64,000 nucleotides of DNA from Mesorhizobium sp. NZP2298 (lineage in GTDB: Bacteria > Pseudomonadota > Alphaproteobacteria > Rhizobiales > Rhizobiaceae). How positions within the stretch are numbered: position 1 is the first letter of the stretch; each line of letters opens with the position of its first letter. The stretch spans positions 496,001-560,000 of the forward strand of contig NZ_CP033365.1 of assembly GCF_013170825.1 (NCBI RefSeq). Reading direction: 5' to 3'. Under the pieces are notes generated by a model. It did no database searches. It was not told where the DNA came from and saw nothing but the letters and a program-made list of their open reading frames with translations. The position numbers and the translations under genes were made by a program. Of the stretch, positions 1 to 8,973 are shown piece by piece.

Positions 1-300
1 GTCGTTCCACAGGATGCAGGGCCGCAGCACGTGATCGGCCGCATCGAGCAAGGTGGCGCCATGCATCTGGCCCGACAGGCCGATGCCTTTCACCGCCGCG
101 AACTGCTTGGGATAGGAAGCCTTCAATTCGGCGATCGCGTCTTCGCAGGCGCGTATCCAGTGCGACGGATCCTGTTCGGACCAGCCGGGATGCGGCCGCG
201 AAACGTCAAGCGCGCCATGGCCGGAGCCGACGACATTCTGTCCGGCATCGATCAGCAGCGCCTTGACGCCCGACGTGCCCAGGTCGAGGCCGAGATACAT
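1..300 (-). CDS. xylB: FGGY-family carbohydrate kinase, likely xylulokinase (N-terminal part, cut by window edge)
   Basis: Only the first 100 codons are present. The protein opens with MYLGLDLGTSGVKALL, the phosphate-binding loop of the FGGY kinase fold, and continues with a GLSGQMHG segment and an ILWND end that are typical of xylulokinases, which phosphorylate D-xylulose to D-xylulose 5-phosphate in the cytoplasm. The ATG at 298-300 follows a GGGAGGA ribosome-binding site. The rest of the gene and its operon lie outside the window, so another FGGY sugar or polyol kinase remains possible; the xylulokinase call rests on the N-terminal motifs only. Confidence 0.8.
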   Translation of the reverse strand, partial: MYLGLDLGTSGVKALLIDAGQNVVGSGHGALDVSRPHPGWSEQDPSHWIRACEDAIAELKASYPKQFAAVKGIGLSGQMHGATLLDAADHVLRPCILWND

Positions 301-321
301 GTTTTCCTCCCACGCCATTAT

Positions 322-342
322 TTTTTTCGGATCTCGAAAAAA
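322..342. promoter_or_regulatory. Inverted repeat upstream of the FGGY kinase
   Basis: TTTTTTCG at 322-329 and CGAAAAAA at 335-342 form a perfect 8-base dyad around a 5-base centre, about 22 bases upstream of the kinase start. It could be an operator. Its A-run also forms the tail of the neighbouring terminator hairpin, so the two roles cannot be separated by eye. Confidence 0.4.
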
Positions 343-361
343 TCTGGCCGAGCCAGTTTTT
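337..361. terminator. Bidirectional intrinsic terminator
   Basis: A short hairpin, CTGGC-CGA-GCCAG at 344-356, is flanked by an A-run (337-342) and a T-run (357-361), so it has a U-tract on both strands. It lies just beyond the stop codon of the minus-strand TPR gene (382) and would separate that gene from the kinase. Confidence 0.55.
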
Positions 362-381
362 AAGGCAAGATCCGCTCCGGG

Positions 382-1704
382 TCAATTCTCTGACAAATCG
401 GCGGCGCGTCGTGAAAACAGGACCGACAGCGGGCTGTCCGGCCGCGCCATCGACCGCTCGGCCGCGAGCGCCCTGGCGAGCACGCCGTCCCCAGCTCGCA
501 GCGCGGCTTCGATCAGCGTCAGGTCGATGACGTCGCGCTGCGCATGGCTTCCCCCGAACCGGTGGGCGATCGCGCGGATCGGCCGGATCAGGCGTATGGC
601 CTCGGCGTAGTTGCGTTCGCCGAACGCCTTGATCGCCAGCGTCAGGGGATAGCCGACATCCCGGGTAAAGGCGGCGTTGTCGTCGCCGCCACGCATGGCC
701 TCGCGCTGTGCCTCTAGCAAGGTCCGGGCCGGGGCATCCAGCCCGGCGCCCACAAACGCCATCATCGCATGGGCGTCGTTGAAGGCATAGTCGCCGGCGC
801 CGGCCCCCGGCCAATTGGCGGCCAGCGCTGCCCAGCGATCGCCGATATCGACGCCGCCGAGATGGAGTCGCCACAGGAGTGCCGACGCATCGACCATATT
901 GAGCGCCATCGTTGATGGTGTGCCGTAGATCGGCCCGTCGTAGAGCGCCAACATCTGGTCGGTCTCGCCGAGATCGTAGTGAAACAGCGCCAGATGCCAC
1001 CAATTGTGCACCTGCAGGAAGCTTTCCTTCGTCCACGCTTCGGGGTTGGCGCGCATCCAGGCAATGCCGTCTCTTTGCCGGCTTTGCATTTCCATCACAT
1101 GGGCGACGGCGTGTTGCGCCCAGCCGTCGCGCGGCTCGATCTCGACCGCCATGCGGCCGAGTTTCTCGGCCCTGATATAGTCACCCATCTCCTCCAGCCC
1201 GAAGGCCTGCATGCCAAGCATGGCATGGTAACCGGGCATGCCGCTCTGCCAGGATGGCAAGGCGCGCGCGATGCGGTCGCGCAGCATGCGGGCATTGCCG
1301 GTGAAGAAGTCGATCTGGTGCCCGACCTGCAGCGCCACGGCGTCGAGTGGGGTCTCGATGGCGATGTCCTCAAGGATCCTGGCGGCGTCATGCCAGCGCC
1401 CGTTGGCGAGGTGACCGAGAGCTGAGACATGCGCCTCTTCGCGCGCTGTCGCCGCAAGCGGCAACGCCGCCTCGTGGCAGGCCCTGGCCACGGCCGTCGC
1501 CTCACGTTCGGTGGCAAGCCCGAAGAGATAGCCCTTGAAGACATGCGCCATGACAAAACCGGGGTCCTGCGCGATGGCGCGATCGACGGAAGCCACCGGA
1601 TCGCCGATGAAGCACTGCAATTGGCGCACCGCTTGGCTATAGGGCACGAATCCCGCTTGCGTCGCACCCGAAAGTGCCAGGTCGAATGGATCCCTGATCG
1701 CCAT
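382..1704 (-). CDS. Tetratricopeptide-repeat protein (TPR38-like)
   Basis: A 440-residue soluble protein with no signal peptide or membrane segment. It is made of helical repeats with TPR-like spacing (for example the segments around SVDRAIAQDPGFVMAHVFKG and IRAEKLGRMAVEIEPRDGWA) and has the overall look of the tetratricopeptide-repeat-38 family of tandem-helix proteins of unknown biochemical role. I chose the ATG at 1702-1704 because an AGGGGA ribosome-binding site lies 7 bases upstream; the frame stays open upstream to 2016, but that part overlaps the divergent autotransporter gene. It is probably monocistronic, ending in a terminator. Function is not known; a scaffold role is only inferred from the fold. 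Confidence 0.7.
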   Translation of the reverse strand: MAIRDPFDLALSGATQAGFVPYSQAVRQLQCFIGDPVASVDRAIAQDPGFVMAHVFKGYLFGLATEREATAVARACHEAALPLAATAREEAHVSALGHLANGRWHDAARILEDIAIETPLDAVALQVGHQIDFFTGNARMLRDRIARALPSWQSGMPGYHAMLGMQAFGLEEMGDYIRAEKLGRMAVEIEPRDGWAQHAVAHVMEMQSRQRDGIAWMRANPEAWTKESFLQVHNWWHLALFHYDLGETDQMLALYDGPIYGTPSTMALNMVDASALLWRLHLGGVDIGDRWAALAANWPGAGAGDYAFNDAHAMMAFVGAGLDAPARTLLEAQREAMRGGDDNAAFTRDVGYPLTLAIKAFGERNYAEAIRLIRPIRAIAHRFGGSHAQRDVIDLTLIEAALRAGDGVLARALAAERSMARPDSPLSVLFSRRAADLSEN

Positions 1705-1929
1705 GCAAAATCCCCTGACCGGCGTGTTGCGGGCACGATGCTCCTCGGTCCAACGCGATCTTAAAGCATGGGTCACGGACGCGCCAACCATGCGCCGCGC
1801 ACACTGATTCCAGTAGATTTCGCAATTCATCAACCATGGCGAGCAGATTAGGCTTTGTAAAATTGAACGGATTGTGGCTTCATTGCGGCGCGGCAAAGGG
1901 CTTGTAATCGCGATCTGAGAGGGGACGCG

Positions 1930-4707
1930 ATGCGGCATTTTGAAATACAGCTTCCGAACAGCCGTTCTGGGAGCGATGATAGGCTGATTTCTTTGTCGCG
2001 GCGAAGGCCGGCGCAAATTCGACCATGGTTTATTAGCTTACTTGCAACTACAGCGTTTGTATTGCTGCCCGGTTCCGCGACTTTCGCGGCCTGCGTGCTG
2101 ATTCCATCGGCGGGAAATACCACCTTCACCTGCGATAGCGGCGATTCAGGCGGCAGCCTCACCGACACCAGCGGCGACAACACGCTCACCTTTCCCGCCG
2201 GCGGCACCGGCCAGGTGAGCGGCAACGTCACTTTCGGCTCCGGCACGGACCGCATCAACATGCAGTCCGGCACCATCACCGGCACGGTCGATCAGGGCGA
2301 CGGCACGGATTTCTTCACCATTGGCGGCGGCACCGTCGCAGGCAACGTCCAGCAGGGCGCCGGCATCGACGACTTCAACATGAGCGGTGGCCAGATCGGG
2401 TCGCTCAACCAGGGCGACGGGCTCGACACCTTCACCATGACGGGCGGGCGCATCGTCGATTTCTTCGACGATGGGGATCGCGCGGTGATGACCGGCGGCC
2501 GCATCGGCCGCGTCAACATGAAGCTCGACAAGAACTATTTCAACATGTCCGGCGGCACCATCGACCGCAACCTCGTCACCGGCTTCGACCAGGACACCAT
2601 CATCCTCTCGGGCGGCACGATCGGCGGCAACATCAGCGTCAGCGGCGGCAATGACAGTGTGACGATATCAGGCGGCACGGTCGGTGGCGATGTGCTGATG
2701 AGCTTCGGCTCCGACAATTTCGTCTGGAATGGTGGCGGCATCATCTATGGCGCGGTCGATCTCGGCGCCGACAACGATACCGCCAGGCTGAGCAACCTCA
2801 CCAACGCCAATCTCGGCGGCACGGATGCCATAAATGGCGGCCTTGGCACCGACGCGCTGACCTTCGACAACGTCAAGCTGGACGGGATCGCCCGGGTCCA
2901 GAACTGGGAGAGCATCGACGCCACCAACGACACGCAATTGATGCTCGACGGCAATCTCGTGCTCGGCGACAGCGGCACCGGCACAGGCTCGCTCAGCGTC
3001 GATGCTTCGAGCACGCTCTATGGCGGCGGCTTCAACTCGACGATCCAGGCCTTCGCGGCGGGCCAGCTGGCGCAGGTGACCAATGCCGGGCGCATCGACC
3101 TGACCAACGGCACCACCGGAGCGACCGACCGGCTGACGATTTCGGGCAATTATGTCGGCGCCGGCGGCGTGCTGCTTGTCCAGACCGAACTCGGCGACGA
3201 CTCTTCCGCATCCGACCAGTTGGTCCTGTCAGGCGGGACGGCTTCCGGCTCGACCGGCATTTCCGTGGTCAATGTCGGCGGCGCGGGCGCGGCGACCACG
3301 CAGGATGGCATCATGGTCATCCAGGCCATCAACGGCGCCAGCTCGGGCGCCTCGACCTTCGCGCTCGACGGGCCGGTCGCCGCCGGCGCCTTCGAATACT
3401 ATCTTTTCAAGGGCGGCGTCAGCGCCGGCAGCGACGAGAACTGGTATCTGCGCTCGACGCTGATAACACCGACGTCGCCGGCCGCGGCGCCACCGACGCT
3501 CGAGCCCTCGCCACCGGTGGAACCGGTGCCCCCGGCGGCCGAGCCACCGCCTCCGCCGCCCTCCGAACTGCCGCCGACGCCGCCGCCGAGCGAGGGCGAC
3601 ATCAACAATCCGCCGGTCGACCCGACGCCGCCGGTGCAAACCAGCGACCCGCAACCCGAACCACCGCCGCCACCGCCACCGGCGCCTCCGGCGGATCCGC
3701 CACCGCCGCCACCGGTGGTGCCGACTGCCGTGCCCGACCTGCCGGTACCGGCGGCCGGTCAGGAAATCGTGCTCTACCGCATCGAGGTGCCGGTCTATTC
3801 GGCCTTGCCGCCTGTGGCCGAGCACCTGGCGATGACCACGCTCGGCACCTTCCATGAACGGCGCGGCGAGCAAAGCCTGTTGTCGAACCCGGAGCTGTCG
3901 CCGGTCTGGGGCCGCATCTATGGCCAGGACGCCAAGATGGGCTGGTCCGGGACGGTGTCGCCATCCTTCGACGGCACCCTGTTCGGCCTGCAGGCGGGCT
4001 TCGACGTGTTCGGCCGCGACACCGCCTCGGGCGGAATCGATCGCGCCGGCCTGTTCATCGCCTATGCCAGCATGAAGGGCGATGTGCGCGGCCAGGCGCT
4101 GGGGTGGAACGACCTGTCCGTCGGCAGCCTCGACGTCAACGGCACCAGCGTCGGCGGCTACTGGACCCGCATCGGCCAGGGCGGCTGGTACCTCGATGGT
4201 GTCCTCATGGCCACCTTCTTCGGCGGCGACGCGACATCGTCGCGCGACATCGGCATCGATGTCGGCGGAACAGGCGTCACCGCTTCACTTGAAGGTGGCT
4301 ATCCCATTGCGCTGGCGCAGGGCTGGATGCTCGAACCGCAGGCGCAACTGGTCTGGCAGCATATGTCGCTCGACGATACCAACGACCTTTCCTTCGGCAC
4401 CGACGATAGCGCCAGCGGCCGGCTGGGTGCGCGGCTGCAGGGCGAGACCGTCATCAACGGCATGGCGCTGCAGCCTTATCTCAAGGCCAACATCTGGCAC
4501 GATTTCGGCGGTACCGACCGTGTCAGCTTCGACACCACCGACATTACGACCGAGGGCAGGTCGACCTCGTTCGAGTTCGGCGGGGGCGTCGTGGCCAAGG
4601 TGACGGACAAAGTCAGCATCTTCGCCACTGGCGACTACACCACCAATCTCGGCGGCGACAAGCGGCGCATCCTCGAGGGCAATCTGGGAATCAGCGTCAA
4701 ATGGTGA
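1930..4707 (+). CDS. Autotransporter with repeat-rich passenger and C-terminal beta-barrel
   Basis: A 925-residue type V secreted protein. It has a long, charged N-terminal region followed by a hydrophobic core and an AxA-type cleavage site near residue 54. Residues about 75-280 are about ten short Gly/Asp/Thr-rich repeats with the pattern GGTIxGxV followed by GxGxDxF, expected to stack as a beta-helix. A proline-rich linker spans roughly residues 515-602, and the last 285 or so residues form the outer-membrane autotransporter barrel ending in VKW, the usual terminal aromatic. A GAGAGGGG Shine-Dalgarno sequence precedes the ATG. The passenger is probably surface exposed; no protease or lipase motif is visible, so its role (adhesion, aggregation) is unknown. 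Confidence 0.88.
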   Translation: MRHFEIQLPNSRSGSDDRLISLSRRRPAQIRPWFISLLATTAFVLLPGSATFAACVLIPSAGNTTFTCDSGDSGGSLTDTSGDNTLTFPAGGTGQVSGNVTFGSGTDRINMQSGTITGTVDQGDGTDFFTIGGGTVAGNVQQGAGIDDFNMSGGQIGSLNQGDGLDTFTMTGGRIVDFFDDGDRAVMTGGRIGRVNMKLDKNYFNMSGGTIDRNLVTGFDQDTIILSGGTIGGNISVSGGNDSVTISGGTVGGDVLMSFGSDNFVWNGGGIIYGAVDLGADNDTARLSNLTNANLGGTDAINGGLGTDALTFDNVKLDGIARVQNWESIDATNDTQLMLDGNLVLGDSGTGTGSLSVDASSTLYGGGFNSTIQAFAAGQLAQVTNAGRIDLTNGTTGATDRLTISGNYVGAGGVLLVQTELGDDSSASDQLVLSGGTASGSTGISVVNVGGAGAATTQDGIMVIQAINGASSGASTFALDGPVAAGAFEYYLFKGGVSAGSDENWYLRSTLITPTSPAAAPPTLEPSPPVEPVPPAAEPPPPPPSELPPTPPPSEGDINNPPVDPTPPVQTSDPQPEPPPPPPPAPPADPPPPPPVVPTAVPDLPVPAAGQEIVLYRIEVPVYSALPPVAEHLAMTTLGTFHERRGEQSLLSNPELSPVWGRIYGQDAKMGWSGTVSPSFDGTLFGLQAGFDVFGRDTASGGIDRAGLFIAYASMKGDVRGQALGWNDLSVGSLDVNGTSVGGYWTRIGQGGWYLDGVLMATFFGGDATSSRDIGIDVGGTGVTASLEGGYPIALAQGWMLEPQAQLVWQHMSLDDTNDLSFGTDDSASGRLGARLQGETVINGMALQPYLKANIWHDFGGTDRVSFDTTDITTEGRSTSFEFGGGVVAKVTDKVSIFATGDYTTNLGGDKRRILEGNLGISVKW

Positions 4708-4725
4708 GGCCTTCCAGGCCTCACC
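4703..4725. terminator. Perfect hairpin between convergent genes
   Basis: GGTGAGGCCT at 4703-4712 pairs perfectly with AGGCCTCACC at 4716-4725 around a TCC loop. The hairpin includes the stop codon of the autotransporter gene and lies before the end of the convergent LysE gene. There is no clear T-run, so it may act with Rho or as a 3' stabiliser. Confidence 0.55.
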
Positions 4726-4738
4726 CCGTGTCAGGACA

Positions 4739-5362
4739 TCAATTGCCCGAACGCATCGCCACCGTGGCGATGCCGGCACCAACCAGCAATGTGCCACCGG
4801 TGCGGTTGAAGATGCGGATCGCCTTGGGATTGCGCACGACGTTTCGCGCGCGTGCCGCGATCAGCGCATAGCCAAAGGCATTGGCAAAGGCGAGCGCCAG
4901 GAAGGTGGCCTCGAAGATCAGCATCTGCGTCCAGAAGTCGGCGTGCCGGTCGAGGAACTGCGGCAGGAAGGCAACGAAGAAGGTGATGCTTTTCGGATTG
5001 AGCGCGGTGACCAGCCAGGCATGCGCCATCATTTTTGCCGACGATACGGCATCGGTCCGGGGTTCGGCCTTCAGCGCGCCGCCGGCGCGGAACAGTTTCA
5101 CGCCGAGATAGATCAGATAGCCGGCGCCGATCAGTTTCAGGATGGTGAAGACACCAGCCGAAGCGGCGAGCAGCGCGCCGATGCCCAGCATCGACAAGGT
5201 CATGGCGGTGAAGTCACCGAGCGCCACGCCGACGGCCATCGGCAGGGCGGTGCGCCAGCCCTGGCCCAGCGCATAAGACACGACCAGCAGAATGGTCGGC
5301 CCCGGGATGATGAGAAGGATCGTCGACGCGGCGGCGAAAGCGGCCCAGTTTTCGAAGGACAT
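4739..5362 (-). CDS. LysE/RhtB-family amino-acid exporter
   Basis: A 207-residue inner-membrane protein with about six hydrophobic segments. The N-terminal half carries the family signature around IPGPTILLVVSYALGQGW, followed by GVALGDF, and the C-terminal half has the conserved LNPKSITFFVAFLPQF segment. These proteins export amino acids or their analogues (homoserine, threonine, lysine) by an antiport mechanism; the substrate cannot be read from sequence. The gene stands alone, convergent with the autotransporter, and an AAGGGAGA ribosome-binding site precedes the ATG. Confidence 0.88.
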   Translation of the reverse strand: MSFENWAAFAAASTILLIIPGPTILLVVSYALGQGWRTALPMAVGVALGDFTAMTLSMLGIGALLAASAGVFTILKLIGAGYLIYLGVKLFRAGGALKAEPRTDAVSSAKMMAHAWLVTALNPKSITFFVAFLPQFLDRHADFWTQMLIFEATFLALAFANAFGYALIAARARNVVRNPKAIRIFNRTGGTLLVGAGIATVAMRSGN

Positions 5363-5439
5363 GTCTGTCTCCCTTGGGTTAAGGAAAAGGATAAATCCTC
5401 AGTCCCGGGAGAATGTAAAGGGGCAGGATCTTTGTTTCT

Positions 5440-5500
5440 TGCGCGATTGCGGACGCAAGACCACCGCGCATTTTTCCTGAAATTGCCGCGCCATCAATTG
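5440..5500. repeat. Diverged copy of a rhizobial intergenic palindromic element
   Basis: The stretch from GCGCGATTGCGGACGCAAGA to TTTTTCCTGAAATTGC aligns by eye with the second half of the element at 57750-57797 and with the reverse complement of the one at 22650-22742. It lies in the intergenic space upstream of the LysE gene. This copy is the most degraded of the set. Confidence 0.55.
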
Positions 5501-5519
5501 CGCGAACGGCAGGTTGGCG

Positions 5520-5642
5520 TCAGTTCGCGCCGCCCAGCGTGCTCACGATATCGGCCAGGCTGACATTGGCACCGAGGACCAATGCGGCCGCGACAATGGC
5601 AGCGGCAAAAAGCTTGATGTCGGTCTTTAACGTCTTGCACAT
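5520..5642 (-). CDS. Small predicted membrane protein, hypothetical
   Basis: A 40-residue frame starting at the ATG whose complement is 5640-5642, preceded by an AGGGGCCTCC ribosome-binding region. The protein has a short basic N-terminus (MCKTLKTDIK) followed by a continuous hydrophobic run of about 20 residues ending in AxA-like residues, so it is either a one-helix membrane protein or a small secreted peptide. I do not recognise a family. Support comes from the good ribosome-binding site and the coherent signal-like composition. Confidence 0.45.
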   Translation of the reverse strand: MCKTLKTDIKLFAAAIVAAALVLGANVSLADIVSTLGGAN

Positions 5643-5880
5643 GGAGGCCCCTCGCTGATCGCTTGCTGCGTAGGAGCCGCCGACGCCGGGATTATGACAT
5701 GAGCTGGGTCTTTTTGTGCAGACCCCCTCGGTGGGCGGCCACCCGGGAGGGCCGAACCCGGCCAGGCAACGCGCAAATGCAGGCGATGCAAGGCATTCAC
5801 GCTTTATCAACCATGAATGATGAAAATGCCTGCTATCCGGCCGGACCGTGCTTCCCGCCGACAGCGTAAGGTTTGGGTAT

Positions 5881-6648
5881 ATGCGCGAGTTGCCGCAAGG
5901 TCTGACGCCGCCACGAAACGGCGACGCAATCGAAACCGATCATCGTCTTTCCCGCCGCGCCGTCCTGTCGGGGGCAGGTGCGCTGGCGCTGCTCAGCGCC
6001 GCCGGCTGCTCGACTTCCGGCGGCGGCATGCCGGCGCTTGAACTCGACAATACGGTCACCGGTTCCGTACCGCCGATGCGGCCGTCGATCAGCGTCGACA
6101 AGAACATCACCAGCCCCGACCTGATGTATGCCGCGTTGACGGACAACGGTTTTAACGTGCCGGAGGTGCCGTATCTGAAGGTCAAGCCGGAATTCCGCCG
6201 CCAGATCGTCGTGGACACGACCGGCGAAGCGCCCGGCACCATCGTCGTCCATCTCAAGGAGCGCATGCTCTATCTCGTCCAGCCGGGTGGCGACGCGATC
6301 CGCTACGGTGTCGGCATCGGCAAGGACGGCTTCCGCTGGTCCGGCCGCGCCAACATCCAGTATGGCCGGGAATGGCCTACCTGGACGCCGCCGCCGGAGA
6401 TGATCCAGCGCAAGCCCGAACTGGTTAAGTGGCAGGGCGGCCAGCCCGGCGGCCTCACCAACCCGCTCGGGGCGCGCGCGCTCTATATATACCAGGACGG
6501 CAAGGATACCGGCTACCGCATCCATGGCTCGCCCGAATGGTGGAGCATCGGCCAGGCGATGTCGTCGGGCTGCGTGCGCTTGATCAACCAAGACATCATC
6601 GACCTCTACAGCCGCGTTTCGAAGAAGAACCCGGTCGTCGTCATGTGA
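5881..6648 (+). CDS. L,D-transpeptidase (YkuD domain), exported
   Basis: A 255-residue exported protein. A twin-arginine SRRAVLSGAG motif (Arg25-Arg26) leads into a hydrophobic stretch ending at AAGC, so it is exported by Tat and may be lipidated on Cys43, although the lipobox is imperfect. The YkuD catalytic signature is intact: His215 in the HGSPEW segment and Cys231 in MSSGCVRLIN. The family forms 3-3 crosslinks in peptidoglycan or attaches proteins to it, acting in the periplasm. I chose the ATG at 5881 over an in-frame ATG at 5848 because AAGG lies just upstream and the twin-arginine segment is then close to the N-terminus. Confidence 0.88.
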   Translation: MRELPQGLTPPRNGDAIETDHRLSRRAVLSGAGALALLSAAGCSTSGGGMPALELDNTVTGSVPPMRPSISVDKNITSPDLMYAALTDNGFNVPEVPYLKVKPEFRRQIVVDTTGEAPGTIVVHLKERMLYLVQPGGDAIRYGVGIGKDGFRWSGRANIQYGREWPTWTPPPEMIQRKPELVKWQGGQPGGLTNPLGARALYIYQDGKDTGYRIHGSPEWWSIGQAMSSGCVRLINQDIIDLYSRVSKKNPVVVM

Positions 6649-6688
6649 TCTTTCGAGCGGCCAACGCGGCCGCTTTATCGTCTTGTCC

Positions 6689-6760
6689 GAGCATGATTTC
6701 TGAACAAACGGAAAACCGTCTGTCCGAGAAAACCGGTTTCCATTTTTCGGGATCGTGCCG
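6689..6760. repeat. Rhizobial intergenic palindromic element
   Basis: GCATGATTTCTGAACAAACGG followed by a CCGAGAAAACCGGTTTCC core and TTTTTCGGGATCGTG resembles the reverse complement of the element at 17144-17184 (shared CATGAT, AACCGGTT and TTTTCGGGATC blocks). It sits between the transpeptidase and the phosphofructokinase genes. Confidence 0.6.
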
Positions 6761-6833
6761 TGACTCCCCGTTGCGCGATGCCGCGAGACAGGCGAAGGTG
6801 TCTTGAAACCCATCGCCTCGGGAGACGTCAGGA

Positions 6834-8000
6834 ATGGCCGGAACTTTTGTTATCGCGCAAGGCGGCGGCCCGACCGCCGTCATCAACCAGACGGTTGTCG
6901 GCGCCACGCTGGAGATCCGCAAGAGGCATCCCGGCGCCAAGGTGCTGGGCTCCCTCCATGGCGTGCGCGGCATTCGTGACGGCAATTATGTCGACCTTTC
7001 GGCCATCCCCGAGGACCGGCTGCGGCTGATTGCCGGGACACCGAGCGCGGCGCTTGGCTCGACGCGCGACAAACCGGACGCGGCCTACTGCGACGTCATC
7101 CTCAAGGGCTTGCAGAAGGCCGGGGCCGACGCCTTCATCTATATAGGCGGCAACGACACCTCGGGCACACAGCAGATCCTGACCGACGCCGCCGGCGGTT
7201 CCATTGCTTTCGTCCATGCGCCCAAGACGATCGACAATGATCTCGAGGAGAACGACCATACGCCGGGCTTCATTTCGGCGGCGGAGTTCGTCGCCGGCGC
7301 CTTTCTGTCCGTCGACCTCGATTTTCGCGCTTTGCCCGGCATCTATGTCGGCATCGTCATGGGCCGGCACGCCGGCTTCCTGACTGCCGCCGCCGCGGCC
7401 TGGCAGCTTGATCCCGACAGCGGCCCGCATCTCGTCTACGTGCCCGAGCGGCCGTTCTCCGCGGCCGGTTTCATCGACGACGTGCGTGCGACGCTCGATC
7501 GCCACAAGCGCTGTATCGTCGCCGTGTCGGAAGGGGTCAGCACTGCCGACGGCAAGGCACTGGTCGAGAGCCTGGTGCCACCGGAGAAACTGGAACGCGA
7601 CCAGCATGGCAACGTCAAATTGTCGGGCAGCGACCTGCCGGCCGCACTGGAACGGGCATTGGCCGATGGGCTCCCGGGCAAGCGGGCCCGCGTCGACGCA
7701 CTCGGCTACATGCCGCGCGGCTATGTCGGCGCCATCAGCGCCGTCGACGCGCGGGAGGCATTCGATGCCGGCGCCTTCGCGGTCTCTGTCGCCGAACAGG
7801 GTGGCGGCTCGGTGGCGCTGCAATATGATGGCGCAAGGACCGTGCTGAAGAAGGTGCCGCTGAAGAATGTCGCCGGCAAGACCCGCCACATGCCGGACAA
7901 TTTCATGAAGCCCGATGTCAGCCAGCTGTCCGACGCCGGCATGGCCTATCTCAAGCGGCTGGTGCCGGAAAAGTACAAGGTCGGGAAGCCGTTCGTCTAA
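6834..8000 (+). CDS. 6-phosphofructokinase, PPi-type subfamily
   Basis: A 388-residue PfkA-fold enzyme expected to phosphorylate fructose 6-phosphate to the 1,6-bisphosphate in the cytoplasm. The N-terminus GTFVIAQGGGPTAVIN is the phosphoryl-donor loop; the second loop reads GGNDT (residues 105-109) and the catalytic segment is PKTIDND (130-136). The Asp after the loop and the Lys in PKTIDND are hallmarks of pyrophosphate-dependent enzymes, but the usual Mg-binding Asp of GGD is Asn here. MGRHAGFLTAAAA is the substrate segment. A GGGAG/AGGA ribosome-binding region precedes the ATG. The stop overlaps the start of the next gene by one base, so the two are translationally coupled. Confidence 0.85.
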   Translation: MAGTFVIAQGGGPTAVINQTVVGATLEIRKRHPGAKVLGSLHGVRGIRDGNYVDLSAIPEDRLRLIAGTPSAALGSTRDKPDAAYCDVILKGLQKAGADAFIYIGGNDTSGTQQILTDAAGGSIAFVHAPKTIDNDLEENDHTPGFISAAEFVAGAFLSVDLDFRALPGIYVGIVMGRHAGFLTAAAAAWQLDPDSGPHLVYVPERPFSAAGFIDDVRATLDRHKRCIVAVSEGVSTADGKALVESLVPPEKLERDQHGNVKLSGSDLPAALERALADGLPGKRARVDALGYMPRGYVGAISAVDAREAFDAGAFAVSVAEQGGGSVALQYDGARTVLKKVPLKNVAGKTRHMPDNFMKPDVSQLSDAGMAYLKRLVPEKYKVGKPFV

Positions 8001-8719
8001 TGTCAGGCTGGTTCAGCAAGAGCATCGTCGACGACAGGACGACGATGCTGACCGAGCCGTTCGTGCATAACTATGTGCGCGCCAACATCTGGCATCTGCG
8101 CGGTCGCGACGCCGACCTTTTGGTCGATACCGGCATGGGCATCTGTCCGCTGGCGCCGCAGATCGAGACGCCGCGGGACAAGCCGCTGCTGGTCGTCGCC
8201 ACGCACATCCATCTCGACCATGTCGGCTCGCTGCACGAATTTCCATGGCGGGCCGGACCGAAGATGAGTGCCGCGCAGTTCGAGAGCATGGATGAGGCGG
8301 CGACCTACGCCTACATGTTCCACGATCTCGAAGGCGCCGTTTCGAAACTGCCGGGGCCGGGCTGGAAGGCGGCCGATTACAAGATCCCAGCGGCGCCGCT
8401 GACGCGGACCCTCGACGAGGGCGATGTGGTCGACCTCGGCGACCGGCAATTCCGCGTCCTGCATCTTCCCGGGCATTCGCCGGATTCGATCGCGCTGTTC
8501 GACGAGGCCGACGGGCTGTTCTTCAGCGGCGACGCCATCTACGACGATACGCTGATCGACAGCCTGCCGGATTCCGACAGGGCCGCCTATGTCCGCACCA
8601 TGCAACGGCTGCTCGACCTGCCGATCCGCATCGGCCATGGCGGCCACGGACCGAGCTTCGACCGCAAGCGTATGCGTGAGATTGCAAAGGCTTACATCGA
8701 GCAAACCGGCGAAATCTGA
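8000..8719 (+). CDS. Metallo-beta-lactamase-fold hydrolase
   Basis: A 239-residue cytoplasmic MBL-fold protein. The zinc motif THIHLDHVG is complete, as are the later ligands in LPGHSPDS, FSGDAIYDD and the C-terminal GHGGHG. The fold covers glyoxalase II-like thioesterases, lactonases and phosphodiesterases; nothing in the sequence fixes the substrate. It starts on the last base of the phosphofructokinase stop codon (TAATG), so the pair is cotranscribed and probably functions together, but how an MBL hydrolase would serve a PPi-type PFK is not clear. Confidence 0.85.
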   Translation: MSGWFSKSIVDDRTTMLTEPFVHNYVRANIWHLRGRDADLLVDTGMGICPLAPQIETPRDKPLLVVATHIHLDHVGSLHEFPWRAGPKMSAAQFESMDEAATYAYMFHDLEGAVSKLPGPGWKAADYKIPAAPLTRTLDEGDVVDLGDRQFRVLHLPGHSPDSIALFDEADGLFFSGDAIYDDTLIDSLPDSDRAAYVRTMQRLLDLPIRIGHGGHGPSFDRKRMREIAKAYIEQTGEI

Positions 8720-8973
8720 GCCTCGCAAAGCCTTCACATCGCCAGGAGCGGTGATGCGAGCGCGGCACGCCGATCAGGCCGCAAAGAATTAAATCTTTGT
8801 AATATAACCGAAAAAACCTAATTCACCCGCATCCGCGCCCTAGATTCCGGTTTCATCGACCTGAACGGCCGCCGCATGAAGCGAGACAGGCGGCCGCGAC
8901 GGCCGGTACGCCGAATGGGCCGCTCCCATACAGGCCACGGCGCCGAATCCAATGTCTCGCACGGACAACGACC

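Noticed and set aside
3229..3873. A 214-codon Arg-rich open frame antisense to the autotransporter linker
   Set aside because: It arises from the reverse reading of the proline-codon repeats (CCG/GCC) and has no protein-like composition.
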